From the NCBI RefSeq assembly GCF_024181285.1, contig NZ_CP051201.1:1736001-1800000 (forward strand): a stretch of DNA of 64,000 bases. Direction: 5' to 3'. Positions 49,691 through 58,936 of the stretch are shown here, in pieces (position 1 is the stretch's first letter; each line of letters opens with the position of its first letter). Position numbers and translations under genes: made by a program. The notes under the pieces are model-generated. The model did no database searches. It was not told the DNA's origin and was given only the letters and a program-made list of their open reading frames with translations. The stretch comes from Treponema sp. OMZ 790 (GTDB lineage: Bacteria; Spirochaetota; Spirochaetia; Treponematales; Treponemataceae).

Positions 49691-50545
49691 TTACAGTTTC
49701 TCTACTTCTTCGATGCTTAAACCGGTAGCTTTTGCAATATTTTCGATAGGTAAATTCATTGCAATCAGATTTTTTGCCGTTTCGAGCTTGTTCTGGTACG
49801 AGCCTTGCTGTATACCAATCATTAGGCTTTCTTGCCTTTGTACTGCGATATCCGTATCATAGTCGTATTCAGCTATTAACATATTTATTACCTCCCGTGA
49901 TTTTCTCATTAAGTATTCTTTTAAGATTCCCTTTTCTATACATATCTTTACTGCATTGGTAAAGCCGTTTTCAGGATCGAGTTGTGTTTGAATTCTCACT
50001 TCCTCAACAAAGAGACTGTATTCGTCTAAGGTCTTACAGCGGTTTAGCACCTCAGCTCCCTTATTCTTGTTTATGTTAAATACTTTTACTTCAAGTTCCA
50101 GCGGTATCCGTTCAGGCTTTGTAATAAAGGCATCCGACAACTTTAGCGTTGTAGTTTCAGGATAATCTTCAACACCATTGTAAAAAACATAAAACTCCGG
50201 TGTTGGAATTTTGGATAGTTTTCTTAAATACCTGTCTTCCGGTGCTTGTATTTTTTCGTAGAGCCTTGCTATATATTGTAAGAAGCGCAAAGGCATATTT
50301 TCGTTTATGGTAGACTGATGTTCAGCCAACACAATTATTTTACCGTCGACAAGACAAGAAACATCGTTGATAATGTTCATGTACATGACATTATCAAGCC
50401 TTATATTTTCTACAGGGCACGACAGTTGCAGATTAGTACCGTGCAAGGCGTTATAAAGAGATAAAAAGTTTTCCTTTGCCTTTTCGTCTTCACTGAAAAG
50501 ATCAACGAATACCGAATCTTTGTATTTTCTGTTTGAAGTACTCAT
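49691..50545 (-). CDS. Rpn-family PD-(D/E)XK nuclease/transposase-like protein
   Basis: A 284-residue protein of the Rpn type: YKDSVFVDLFSEDEKAKENFLSLYNALHGTNL at the start, VSCLVDGKIIVLAEHQSTIN (the D and ExQ of the nuclease core, about 60-80), a helical middle, and an ending KNLIAMNLPIENIAKATGLSIEEVEKL with a helix-turn-helix. Such proteins are very numerous in treponemes and may promote recombination or be remnants of mobile elements. ATG 50545 is chosen because agagg precedes it; a GTG nine bases upstream is possible. Confidence 0.85.
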   Translation of the reverse strand: MSTSNRKYKDSVFVDLFSEDEKAKENFLSLYNALHGTNLQLSCPVENIRLDNVMYMNIINDVSCLVDGKIIVLAEHQSTINENMPLRFLQYIARLYEKIQAPEDRYLRKLSKIPTPEFYVFYNGVEDYPETTTLKLSDAFITKPERIPLELEVKVFNINKNKGAEVLNRCKTLDEYSLFVEEVRIQTQLDPENGFTNAVKICIEKGILKEYLMRKSREVINMLIAEYDYDTDIAVQRQESLMIGIQQGSYQNKLETAKNLIAMNLPIENIAKATGLSIEEVEKL

Positions 50546-50611
50546 AACGGCCACCTCTACTCACATTTATTATAGCATAGGTTAGGCATTTTTTCAATTA
50601 AGCGAGGCGGG

Positions 50612-51874
50612 TTAATTTGTAACTAAGTTTTCCCTGCACCTTACCAAAAACTTTTCGGCGATGGGCTTATCGGTTTTGATGATACAGGGGTGGCCGTGGC
50701 AGACCCAGTCCATTTTTTCTTTTGTATCGGGTTTAAAAAGGGTATAGCCCGTATCTACAATAGAACAAATATCGGGGCCGACATATTCGAGAGGGATGCC
50801 TGAATCTATCTTGTTCATCGAAATAAACTCGTATTCGTTTTCTGACAATTTTTTGCCGATTTTGCCTGCCAGCATGTAGGGGGACTTCGACTCGCCCGCG
50901 GTGGTTTTGTTTGCTTCCGCACTCGAAAAATAAAAGCCCGTGGTAAATTCCCTATGGGCAGTATTGTACAATTCTTCAACAAAGGGAGAAGCTTCATCGG
51001 CGCTTATCTTTCCGTTTAAAAAATCTATTTTTTTTCGGTAGGCCCTCGTGGTCAAGGCGGTATAGTAAATGCTTTTCATACGGCCTTCTATTTTTAGCGA
51101 ATCCGCTCCGGCTTCTTTCATCTTGTCGAGGTAGTCTATCATGCAAAGATCCTTTGAAGAAAAAAGAGCCGTATAGTTTTCGCCTTCTTCTACGGGGAAA
51201 AGCTCTCCCTTCCGCTCCGACTCTTCAACAAAGAATTCTTCCTTAGGCTTTTCGGAATACATCTTGTAGTTCCAGCGGCAAGAATGGGTGCAGGATCCGG
51301 CATTTGCACTTCGGTCGGTAAGGTAGGCACTTATAAGGCAGCGCCCCGAATAAGAAATACACATTGCCCCGTGCACAAAACATTCAAGTTCCATTTCGGG
51401 AACCCGCTGCTTTATCTCGCGTACATCCTCAAGGCTTGCTTCCCTTCCCAAAACCACACGGGAAAAGCCCAAGTCCCTGTAAGCCTTCACGGCCTCATAG
51501 TTTATGCAGTTTGCCTGAGTGCTTAAATGAAGCGGAATGTCGGGAAAGTTTTCTTTTAAAATTCGGGCGGCTCCCAAGTCTTGGACGATAAAGGCATCGA
51601 AGGGATATTGTTTAAAATATTGGACCTCGGACAACAAGTTTTTTAAGTCCTCATTATGAAAGCTTATATTTATTGCGCAATAAAGTTTTTTTGTTAAGCC
51701 ACGCTTTTTATATTCTTCTTTTAAAAGAGAAATATTTTTATATTCTTCTCCCGAAAAATTATCGGCCTTAGCCCTAAGAGAAAAGTTTTTTAACCCTATA
51801 TAAGCTGCATCGGCTCCGTACTCCCATGCATAATCCAATTTTTCAAAATTGCCCGCGGGCGCAAGAAGTTCCAT
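50612..51874 (-). CDS. Peptidase U32 family protein (TrhP/YegQ-like)
   Basis: A 420-residue protein with ELLAPAGNFEKLDYAWEYGADAAYIGL, the opening of U32 proteins, then the signature ELECFVHGAMCISYSGRCLISAYLTDRSANAGSCTHSCRWNY with four Cys for the iron-sulphur cluster and CMIDYL. The YegQ/TrhP group uses prephenate and iron-sulphur to hydroxylate U34 of tRNAs. Overall length matches TrhP. It lies two bases from the esterase-like gene upstream, in one operon. Confidence 0.82.
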   Translation of the reverse strand: MELLAPAGNFEKLDYAWEYGADAAYIGLKNFSLRAKADNFSGEEYKNISLLKEEYKKRGLTKKLYCAINISFHNEDLKNLLSEVQYFKQYPFDAFIVQDLGAARILKENFPDIPLHLSTQANCINYEAVKAYRDLGFSRVVLGREASLEDVREIKQRVPEMELECFVHGAMCISYSGRCLISAYLTDRSANAGSCTHSCRWNYKMYSEKPKEEFFVEESERKGELFPVEEGENYTALFSSKDLCMIDYLDKMKEAGADSLKIEGRMKSIYYTALTTRAYRKKIDFLNGKISADEASPFVEELYNTAHREFTTGFYFSSAEANKTTAGESKSPYMLAGKIGKKLSENEYEFISMNKIDSGIPLEYVGPDICSIVDTGYTLFKPDTKEKMDWVCHGHPCIIKTDKPIAEKFLVRCRENLVTN

Positions 51875-51876
51875 TT

Positions 51877-52785
51877 TTATTCCCCTATATCGAAAAATGC
51901 CCCGATCTTTTTTCCTATGGCCTCTACTGCAAGATGAGCATTTGAAAAATAGTCGGGAACGGCTTGAAACAAATGAGGCATACCGTCAATTTTTTCAAAT
52001 TCAACAAAACTTCCGGCCTTTTCGATTTTTTCGCAAAGACGGATTGAATCATCCAAAAGAATCTCATTACTTCCGCATTGAATAAAAACAGGAGGGAAGT
52101 TTTCAAAGCTTCCAAAAATGGGAGAAACAAGTTCATTGGTAAGATTTTTTTCTTCGGTGTATAATTGGGCAGCGCCCGCAAGAATCCCTTGAGAAAAAAC
52201 AAAGTCTTTCTTTCGGTTGGCATTCAGTCCTTCACTTGAACAGGTTAAATCGGCCCATGGAGAAAATAAGACAATTAATGCAGGAAGAGGAAGATGTTTA
52301 TTTTTTAAATAATGAATGAGCGAAATAACCAAACCGCCCCCTGCTCCGTCTCCTGCCAAAACAAGATTGCCGGGATCTGCAGTATGAGTTTCTACAAGTT
52401 TTGCATAAACCTTGTAAACATCTTCAAGCGCTGCAGGGAATGGGTTTTCGGGAGACAATTTATATTCGGGCAGATATAGAGCCGAAGAAGCTTCATGAGC
52501 AAGCCCCGCACAAAAAGAGCGGTAAGCTTTTTTTGTGCCGCTTATAAAAGAACCTCCATGAGCATATAGGATTACCCTGCCTGACACCGCCATCTCAGGC
52601 TTTAATACATCGGTATCGACACCGCGCAATTCGATTTCGGATAAGTCTACATTGTTCGGTACATGAGGAGAATAAAGAATATCGTCATAGGCAAGACGCA
52701 ACTCGTCTATTGTGTGTTTTCGGGAAAGTGTTGCTTTTTTAAATTTCTTTTTTAAATCTCTTAAATCCTTTAATGCATTTTGCAC
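51877..52785 (-). CDS. HSL-type esterase homologue lacking the catalytic serine
   Basis: A 302-residue alpha/beta hydrolase of the hormone-sensitive-lipase type: HGGS oxyanion hole at 76-79, the nucleophile elbow AGDGAGG at 144-150 where GDSAGG is expected, the FIQCGSNEILLDDS acid segment (Asp 245) and GMPHLFQ with His 271. Residue 147 is Gly (codon gga), so the catalytic serine is missing and hydrolysis by the normal mechanism is not possible. The rest of the fold looks intact, so it may be a binding protein or a recently dead enzyme. It is followed by the U32 gene. Confidence 0.8.
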   Translation of the reverse strand: MQNALKDLRDLKKKFKKATLSRKHTIDELRLAYDDILYSPHVPNNVDLSEIELRGVDTDVLKPEMAVSGRVILYAHGGSFISGTKKAYRSFCAGLAHEASSALYLPEYKLSPENPFPAALEDVYKVYAKLVETHTADPGNLVLAGDGAGGGLVISLIHYLKNKHLPLPALIVLFSPWADLTCSSEGLNANRKKDFVFSQGILAGAAQLYTEEKNLTNELVSPIFGSFENFPPVFIQCGSNEILLDDSIRLCEKIEKAGSFVEFEKIDGMPHLFQAVPDYFSNAHLAVEAIGKKIGAFFDIGE

Positions 52786-52815
52786 CTGACTGTCTCCATA
52801 TTAAATTAAGATCGA

Positions 52816-54618
52816 TCAAAACTCATCAAGTTTTCGTAAATTTGCATATATTCCGTTTAAACTTAAAAGCTCCTCGTGAGTGCCTCTTTCCATTATTCCT
52901 TCATCGGTAACTACCAAAATCGTATCGGCATTTCTTATTGTAGAAAGACGGTGAGCTATAACTATTGTCGTTCTCTCCTCCGAAAGTTCTTCAATAGCTT
53001 TTTGAATTAAAATTTCGTTTTCGGTATCGAGGGCCGAAGTTGCCTCGTCCAATATCAAAATCGGAGGATTTTTTAAAAAGACTCTGGCAATCGAGATTCT
53101 CTGTTTTTGCCCGCCTGAAAGTCTTACGCCCCTCTCCCCCACATAGGAATTATAACCGTCCTCCAAACTCATAATAAAATCGTGAATATGGGCATTTTTA
53201 GCGGCCTCAATAATTTCTTCATCGGAAGCATCGGGCTTACCGTAAGCTATGTTCTCTTTTATGGTTCCGCCGAAAAGATAAACATCCTGCTGAACAATTC
53301 CGATATTTTCACGCAAGGACTTTAGTTTTAAATCTCTGATGTCTTTTCCGTCTATGCTTATCTTTCCGTTTATCACATCATAAAAGCGCGGAAGAAGGGA
53401 GCATATCGTCGTCTTTCCTCCGCCCGATGGGCCTACAAGAGCGAGAGTCTTGCCTGCAGGGACATCGATGGAAATATTTTTTAAGATTGTTGTAGTTTCA
53501 TTGTAGCTGAAATCGACGTTTTCGTATTTTATATTTCCTTTTACATCTTTAAGCTCGACTGCATTTTCTTTTTCGGTAATTTCCGGTGCTGTTTCTACAA
53601 TCTGCAAAAAGCGCTTAAAACCGGCAGCTCCCTTTTGGAACATTTCGGTAAAATTAATAAGTAAATTTATCGGAGCTATATAGATATTTATGTACAAAAC
53701 ATAGATGGTCAAATCGGGGATTGTAAGCTCATTCCTTGCAACAAAAAAACTTCCGGCCAAAACTGTTACGATAAAAAACAAGCCCTGCAAAAGACCGTTT
53801 ACGGCAAAAAATTCTCCCATCTGCCTGTAGTTTATATATTTGGAATGAACAAAGGCTTCGTTCGCCGTATCGAATTTTTTGCTCTCCAACTCTTCGTTTG
53901 CAAAGGACTGCACTACCCTTATCCCCGAAAGAGTGTCCTGAACCTGAGAATTTATTCCGGCTATTGTTTTGCGGTTGAGCATAAAAATTTTACGCATCTT
54001 TTTGTTTTGAAAAAAAGTAAAGATGAACATGAGCGAAGTAACCGAAGCCAAAATCAAGGTCAGCCTTACATTTATAAAACAAAGGAGAGCAAAAGAACCT
54101 ATTATTTTAAGAAAAGAAATAAAAAGGTTTTCAGGTCCGTGGTGTGCCAGTTCCGAAATATCGAAAAGGTCTGAAACAATCCGCGAAATCATATCTCCCG
54201 TTTTGTTTTGGTCGTAATATGAAAAGGAAAGACGCTGCATGTGGTTAAAAAGGTCATTCCGCATATCCCTTTCCATGCGGGCGCCCATTATATGTCCCCA
54301 TGAAGTTATAAAATATTGGGCAAAATATCTTATTATATAAAGCCCCAAAAGAATGACGGCAATCACCATACCAAGGTAGATGACGGCAGAAGCCCTTACA
54401 TCAAAATTAAAGATAGTTTTATCCGAAAAAAGCAATACTTCTCCGCTTCTTATTTTTGGAATTATCCTTGTCAGGTATCTTATTACCTGCGGGAATACCA
54501 AGTCTACTACCGAGACCAGAAGAGCACAAAATAGATCAAAGAAAAATAAAAATTTATAAGGCTTGTAATAGGCCGCAAATTTTAAAAAGGTGCTTTTTTT
54601 CTGCATATTTTTTATCAT
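52816..54618 (-). CDS. ABC exporter, ATPase-permease fusion (MsbA-like)
   Basis: A 600-residue half-transporter. Six membrane helices and coupling loops cover residues 1-320, with the last helix region near PINLLINFTEMFQKGAAG. The ATPase domain has GPSGGGKTT (Walker A, about 390), QQDVYLFGGTIKENIAYG, the signature LSGGQKQR, and ILILDEATSALDTE (Walker B). It exports a hydrophobic substrate, lipid or drug as a homodimer. A second Met four residues in (MQKK) could be the start; no ribosome site is evident. Confidence 0.88.
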   Translation of the reverse strand: MIKNMQKKSTFLKFAAYYKPYKFLFFFDLFCALLVSVVDLVFPQVIRYLTRIIPKIRSGEVLLFSDKTIFNFDVRASAVIYLGMVIAVILLGLYIIRYFAQYFITSWGHIMGARMERDMRNDLFNHMQRLSFSYYDQNKTGDMISRIVSDLFDISELAHHGPENLFISFLKIIGSFALLCFINVRLTLILASVTSLMFIFTFFQNKKMRKIFMLNRKTIAGINSQVQDTLSGIRVVQSFANEELESKKFDTANEAFVHSKYINYRQMGEFFAVNGLLQGLFFIVTVLAGSFFVARNELTIPDLTIYVLYINIYIAPINLLINFTEMFQKGAAGFKRFLQIVETAPEITEKENAVELKDVKGNIKYENVDFSYNETTTILKNISIDVPAGKTLALVGPSGGGKTTICSLLPRFYDVINGKISIDGKDIRDLKLKSLRENIGIVQQDVYLFGGTIKENIAYGKPDASDEEIIEAAKNAHIHDFIMSLEDGYNSYVGERGVRLSGGQKQRISIARVFLKNPPILILDEATSALDTENEILIQKAIEELSEERTTIVIAHRLSTIRNADTILVVTDEGIMERGTHEELLSLNGIYANLRKLDEF

Positions 54619-54652
54619 ATACGATAAGAAAAAAAAAGTAAATAGGCGATTT

Positions 54653-55237
54653 TTAAAGACTGCTTATAAATTTTGAGATTGACGCAAGAGCCCTTCCCCT
54701 ATGCGAAACGGAGTTCTTTTCTTCCGGCTTAAGTTCTGCAAAGGTTTTTCCAAACTTTTCTACAAAAAATATAGGGTCGTACCCGAAACCTCCGGAACCC
54801 GCAGGTTTTTCGGTTATGCAGCCTTCGCAAGTTTCCTGCACCGAGTAAAAGCGGTTTTTATCTAAAAGAAGAATCATACAGCAAACAAACCGGGCGCTGC
54901 GTTCTTTTACCCCTTTTAATTCTGCAAGAACCTTGATGATACCGGCCTCAGCCGATACATGTTCCCCGTCAAGAGAACCGTATCTTGCCGAATGTACTCC
55001 CGGTGCTCCGTTTAAAAAGTCGATACAAAGCCCCGAATCATCTGCAAGGACAGGGGCTTTTACTATATTGTAAAGGGCCTCAGCCTTTATCATTGAATTT
55101 TCAAAAAAAGAACTTCCCGTTTCTTCAGGATCAAATTCTATATTTTCTTCTTTGGGTAAAACAATTTTATGCTCCGGAAGCAGCTCTTGCACTTCCTTTT
55201 TTTTGTTTATATTTCCCGATGCCAAGTATATTTTCAT
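54653..55237 (-). CDS. rdgB: Non-canonical purine NTP pyrophosphatase
   Basis: A 194-residue RdgB/HAM1 family enzyme: IYLASGNINKKKEVQELL, a Glu/Asp-rich VLADDSGLCIDFLNGAPGVHSARYG with catalytic Asp residues, CEGCITEKPAGSGGFGYDPIFF, and a final AELKPEEKNSVSHRGRALASI. It hydrolyses ITP, XTP and dITP to protect nucleic acids. The start overlaps the gene upstream by 71 bases. Confidence 0.93.
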   Translation of the reverse strand: MKIYLASGNINKKKEVQELLPEHKIVLPKEENIEFDPEETGSSFFENSMIKAEALYNIVKAPVLADDSGLCIDFLNGAPGVHSARYGSLDGEHVSAEAGIIKVLAELKGVKERSARFVCCMILLLDKNRFYSVQETCEGCITEKPAGSGGFGYDPIFFVEKFGKTFAELKPEEKNSVSHRGRALASISKFISSL

Positions 55238-56180
55238 GTTTTTGAGTATACCACATTTTTAAACTCTTAGCAATATTTTTATCGATTGTACCCTTGCACA
55301 CATTTATGCACTTTCCTATGTCGGTGCTGCTTGGACATTTTATCTGCCGCCTATTAAGATCTTGCGCTTTTAACCATAAATACCGATTATATTTTAAAGA
55401 AAAACAAAGTTGATCAAATTGACGCTTTGTATTGTAAGTATTAAATAAAAGATATTTAAAAAGCTGAATCTTTATATAATAATTATTTCTATTGCAAATA
55501 TGATAATTGATTTTTTCCAAACGCTTAAAACAAGAAACCTTTAAATCTTGAAGAATGCAGCACAAAAATTCCGGATCCATTTTAATCTCAGCCGATATTT
55601 TTTCTATCAAATCATCATCCAAAAAAAAGCAAGCCTTACAAGCCAATAAAAAAATTCTTCTGTGTTTACACGGCATACTAAAATAAAGAGCTCTCCTGTG
55701 TTCCAATTCCATTTTTGAAATTACGCTTCCTTGAAAAGGCCCGTAATCGCCCTCATCTTTACAATAAGAAGGTTCGTGTTCGGCAGCATAAAAGTTGAAA
55801 TTTTCATTTAAATCATATTCATTCACCAGATACCCCAATCTTGAACCTTCCTGCTTGGCTATAACGGCATTATGTATCTCATTCCGCACATTTTTACATT
55901 TAAACGTTAAATAATAAAACCGGATATGACTTGTCATATAGGTATAAAAACTCGATAATTCGGGCTTATAATTTTCCAAAAGTCTTGGAATTCTATAATA
56001 GAATTTACATACAAAATCGCTGCGCAAATCTTCATCCCGAAAGTAAACTCCAAAACTTTCCAGATTCACATAAATAATTTCAAATAGTTCCATCAAAAGT
56101 TTTTGTTTTATTGAAGGGTTAGTTTTATTATTTTTGTAGGCCTTGACAATTTCTTCTCCTTTTTCTAAACTAAAATTCAC
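55167..56180 (-). CDS. Sigma-factor-like helical protein
   Basis: A 337-residue protein. From about 35 to 120 it resembles sigma-70 region 2: LFEIIYVNLESFGVYFRDEDLRSDFVCKFYYRIPRLLENYKPELSSFYTYMTSHIRFYYLTFK. A long helical part follows, with several Cys (SYCKDEG, LLACKACFFL, FLCCIL). There is no clear region 4 with a helix-turn-helix, though the RRQIKCPSSTDIGKCINVCKGTIDKNI part is suggestive. It may be a lineage-specific regulator. The last 23 residues overlap rdgB and are unusual, so an earlier stop could have been the original end. Confidence 0.45.
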   Translation of the reverse strand: MNFSLEKGEEIVKAYKNNKTNPSIKQKLLMELFEIIYVNLESFGVYFRDEDLRSDFVCKFYYRIPRLLENYKPELSSFYTYMTSHIRFYYLTFKCKNVRNEIHNAVIAKQEGSRLGYLVNEYDLNENFNFYAAEHEPSYCKDEGDYGPFQGSVISKMELEHRRALYFSMPCKHRRIFLLACKACFFLDDDLIEKISAEIKMDPEFLCCILQDLKVSCFKRLEKINYHICNRNNYYIKIQLFKYLLFNTYNTKRQFDQLCFSLKYNRYLWLKAQDLNRRQIKCPSSTDIGKCINVCKGTIDKNIAKSLKMWYTQKHENILGIGKYKQKKGSARAASGA

Positions 56181-56432
56181 TTTTATCTCCTTTTAACTTT
56201 AATAATAATGTATTTATACAAGCAAAAAGGATGCAAAGCGTAAGTTCAAAAAAAAGACATTATTGGATATTTTTAGGCGGTTAAAAACAAAAAAAACAAA
56301 TTTTTCATTTTTTGTATGATGAACACAAAAAAGCATCAATAAAAAAATGAGATCTTAACATAAAAATATTGGAGCTTTTGAGTATTCAAAATACAAAAAA
56401 ATACCGATAATCAAAAACGGGAGAATAAAATT

Positions 56433-57308
56433 ATGATAAGAAAACATGTAGAAAAGGAATCGCGTACAGGCAGTATAACTTTTTATTCAAAAGAACAAGT
56501 ACAGTGCCCCATTTGCAGCACAAAATTCAAAAGAGAAGAATTACATTCGGGAGGAGGACGCCTGATAGCCGGCGATCTTACAGACGAATTACGCAGGCTT
56601 TATGAACCGTCGGCAAAATACGGCGAAATCTTTCCAACCGTGTACAACTTAACCGTCTGCCACAAATGCCTTTATACTGCATTTCCGCAAGATTTTTCGG
56701 TTCCGCCCCGGCCGATTATCGAAAAACTTTTTGAAAATACTGAAGCAAGATATGATGCAATAAAAGGCCTTTTTCACAATATCGACTTTACAAAATCCAG
56801 AGGATTAAATGAAGGGGCAGCATCATATTATCTTGCAATTATGTGCTATGAAGTCTTTGAAGAAAAATTCTCACCTACAATAAAACAAGCCATATGCGCA
56901 ATCAGAGCTGCATGGCTTTTCGATGAACTTGGAAAAAAATACCCTGAAGAAAATTATAAATATGTTTCGGATCTGTTTTACCAAAAAGCAACCTTCCTCT
57001 ACCGAAGAGCTCTTGAATTGGAATCGACCGGAGAAGAAATAATTGCGGGCTTAAAATCTTTCGGCCCGGATGTGGATAAAAACTACGGCTACGACGGAAT
57101 AATCTATCTTTCGGCCCTGCTTGAATATAAATACGGACAAAAAATCGACATGGAAATGCGCCTAAAGCGCTTGGATTATCACAAATTTGCCCTTGCAAAG
57201 ATGTTCGGCCTCGGTAAATCAAGCAAAAATAAGCCCGGCCCGATCTTGGAAGCTGCGAGAAGTCTCTATGACATACTCAAGGTAGAGTTAAAGGATGTGG
57301 AAGAGTAA
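56433..57308 (+). CDS. DUF2225 protein
   Basis: A 291-residue protein: SKEQVQCPICSTKFKREELHSGGGRL at the start and YNLTVCHKCLYTAFPQDFS, giving two CxxC pairs for one zinc, then a TPR-like helical C-terminal domain with the ALELESTGEEI and YDGIIYLSALLEYKYG repeats. This layout is DUF2225, common in spirochaetes and Firmicutes, with no known function. A 252-base gap before it contains only a possible promoter. It shares one base with the truA start. Confidence 0.85.
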   Translation: MIRKHVEKESRTGSITFYSKEQVQCPICSTKFKREELHSGGGRLIAGDLTDELRRLYEPSAKYGEIFPTVYNLTVCHKCLYTAFPQDFSVPPRPIIEKLFENTEARYDAIKGLFHNIDFTKSRGLNEGAASYYLAIMCYEVFEEKFSPTIKQAICAIRAAWLFDELGKKYPEENYKYVSDLFYQKATFLYRRALELESTGEEIIAGLKSFGPDVDKNYGYDGIIYLSALLEYKYGQKIDMEMRLKRLDYHKFALAKMFGLGKSSKNKPGPILEAARSLYDILKVELKDVEE

Positions 57309-58108
57309 TGGAGGCTGCTCAAGACCAAAAAAACATTCTCTTAACAGTGTCCTATGACGGCACAAATTTTTGCGGCTGGCAAAAACAAACCAAGGAAGGA
57401 AACGAAACTTTTCGTACCGTTCAAGGAGAATTAGAAAAAGCCTTAGCAAAAATTCATAAACATCCGATCGAAACCAACGGCTCAGGCCGAACCGATTCGG
57501 GTGTTCATGCAGCACGTCAGGCTGTAAATTTTTTCAGCGATATAAAAAGCATGAGGGCTGCAAATTTTTTACCTGCCCTTAACTCGATCCTGCCTAAAGA
57601 CATAAGGATAATGGAAGCGGCCGAGGTATCTTCTCTTTTACATGCCCGGTTTAATGCTCTTTCAAGAACTTACAGATACCGAATCAAATGCGGAAAAACG
57701 GTCTTTGCCCATGAGCAGCCCTATGTTTGGCACATAAGACGCTATCCCGATATAGCCATCTTAAATGAAATGGCCTCGTGCCTTTCAGGCGAATTGGATT
57801 GCACGGCTTTTTCGGCCGCAGGCGACCAAAGCATAAGTAAATCGCGTTATATCAAAAAAGCGGTCTTCTTTATGGAAAATGACTACCTGATTTTTGAAAT
57901 ATCCGCAAATGCTTTTTTGTGGAAGATGGTGCGATCCATAGTCGGCACTCTTTTACATTTAGAAGAAACAGGAGCCGGAAAAAAAGAATTTAAAGCTGTC
58001 TTGGAATCAAAAAAACGAGAAAAGGCAGGCCCGACCGCCCCTCCGCAAGGGCTTTTTCTATGGTCAATAGAATATCCTGCAGATTTGCTCAAAGCCGGCA
58101 TTGATTAA
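57308..58108 (+). CDS. truA: tRNA pseudouridine synthase A
   Basis: A 266-residue TruA. VSYDGTNFCGWQKQ, RTVQGELEKAL, NGSGRTDSGVHAARQAVNF with the catalytic Asp in RTDSGVH, RTYRYRI, then FWKMVRSIVGTL-like FLWKMVRSIVGTLL and LFLWSIEY. It converts U38-U40 in the anticodon arm of several tRNAs. Its last codons are made from the first unit of a 24-bp tandem repeat. Confidence 0.95.
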   Translation: MEAAQDQKNILLTVSYDGTNFCGWQKQTKEGNETFRTVQGELEKALAKIHKHPIETNGSGRTDSGVHAARQAVNFFSDIKSMRAANFLPALNSILPKDIRIMEAAEVSSLLHARFNALSRTYRYRIKCGKTVFAHEQPYVWHIRRYPDIAILNEMASCLSGELDCTAFSAAGDQSISKSRYIKKAVFFMENDYLIFEISANAFLWKMVRSIVGTLLHLEETGAGKKEFKAVLESKKREKAGPTAPPQGLFLWSIEYPADLLKAGID

Positions 58109-58162
58109 CTCTGTAAAGCCGGCATTGGTTAACTCGGTAAGGCCGGCATGGGTTAATTGCTC
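58091..58162. repeat. Three 24-bp tandem repeats at a convergent gene junction
   Basis: Three head-to-tail units (58091-58114, 58115-58138, 58139-58162) that share aaagccggcattg and ttaact cores; the third is more diverged. Unit one encodes the end of TruA including its stop, unit three overlaps the end of the converging minus-strand gene. Confidence 0.9.
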
Positions 58163-58884
58163 TTAAAGCGGTCATATCTGCTTACTGCATTTGAAACGAC
58201 AAAAAGCACAATAGCCGCCCCAAAAATTATAAAATATGAACCTATCGAAAAAAACATATTATAAAGACCGTGTATACTCCATGTAACCAGAAGAGGTTTT
58301 ATAAGCTGTTTTTTCTTTTGCACCATACTTATTTCGAGATAATACACTCCCAATCCTGCATGCAAAATATTCGAAGTTATACTTCTAATCCAAATCGATT
58401 CGGGATACCTTATCGTATAGGCAATATTTTCAAAAGAAGCAAAAATCAAACCGTAAAAAACCGATAAAAGCATGAGAGTTCTTATATTTGCGCGGTTTTG
58501 AGCCGGAGTAACCTCGTCAATATTCATCATCTTATCAGCCCAAAGCAGTTTTACGAAAATAGAAAAAAGCAGAGCTTTAACGGTTTCTTCAGGCAAAGAA
58601 GAATGAATAAAGCTGTCAAAAAGAATTCCGCGCGTATATCCTGCCCTTTGCAAAAAATCTTGAGACAAAAAATATATAATGGTTTGCATTAAAATCGAGA
58701 TAAGAACCGCAAAAAATGAAAACAAAAAAATATATAACAGCGGTTTAACCGATAAATTTTCTTTCCGCCTGACAATAAAAGCACAAATAATTGAAGAAGC
58801 AAAAGAAAGAAACACGATTAAGGCAATCTGCATATCATAAGAATACATTGAAAAAGAATTAAATTCAAGGGGTTTACCGTACAA
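58153..58884 (-). CDS. PrsW-like intramembrane protease
   Basis: A 243-residue polytopic protein with about seven membrane helices. PEETVKALLFSIFVK (the EE pair in a membrane helix), GLIFASFENIAYT with another Glu, ILHAGLGVYYLE and HGLYNMFFSIG with a His are the landmarks of the PrsW type, a metal-dependent site-1 protease that can trigger anti-sigma factor cleavage. The substrate is unknown here. It is divergent from the sirtuin gene and shares the end repeat with truA. Confidence 0.7.
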   Translation of the reverse strand: MYGKPLEFNSFSMYSYDMQIALIVFLSFASSIICAFIVRRKENLSVKPLLYIFLFSFFAVLISILMQTIIYFLSQDFLQRAGYTRGILFDSFIHSSLPEETVKALLFSIFVKLLWADKMMNIDEVTPAQNRANIRTLMLLSVFYGLIFASFENIAYTIRYPESIWIRSITSNILHAGLGVYYLEISMVQKKKQLIKPLLVTWSIHGLYNMFFSIGSYFIIFGAAIVLFVVSNAVSRYDRFKSN

Positions 58885-58936
58885 GGTCTTTATTTTGAAC
58901 AGAAAATAACTTATAATATTAAATGGAGATAAGACT

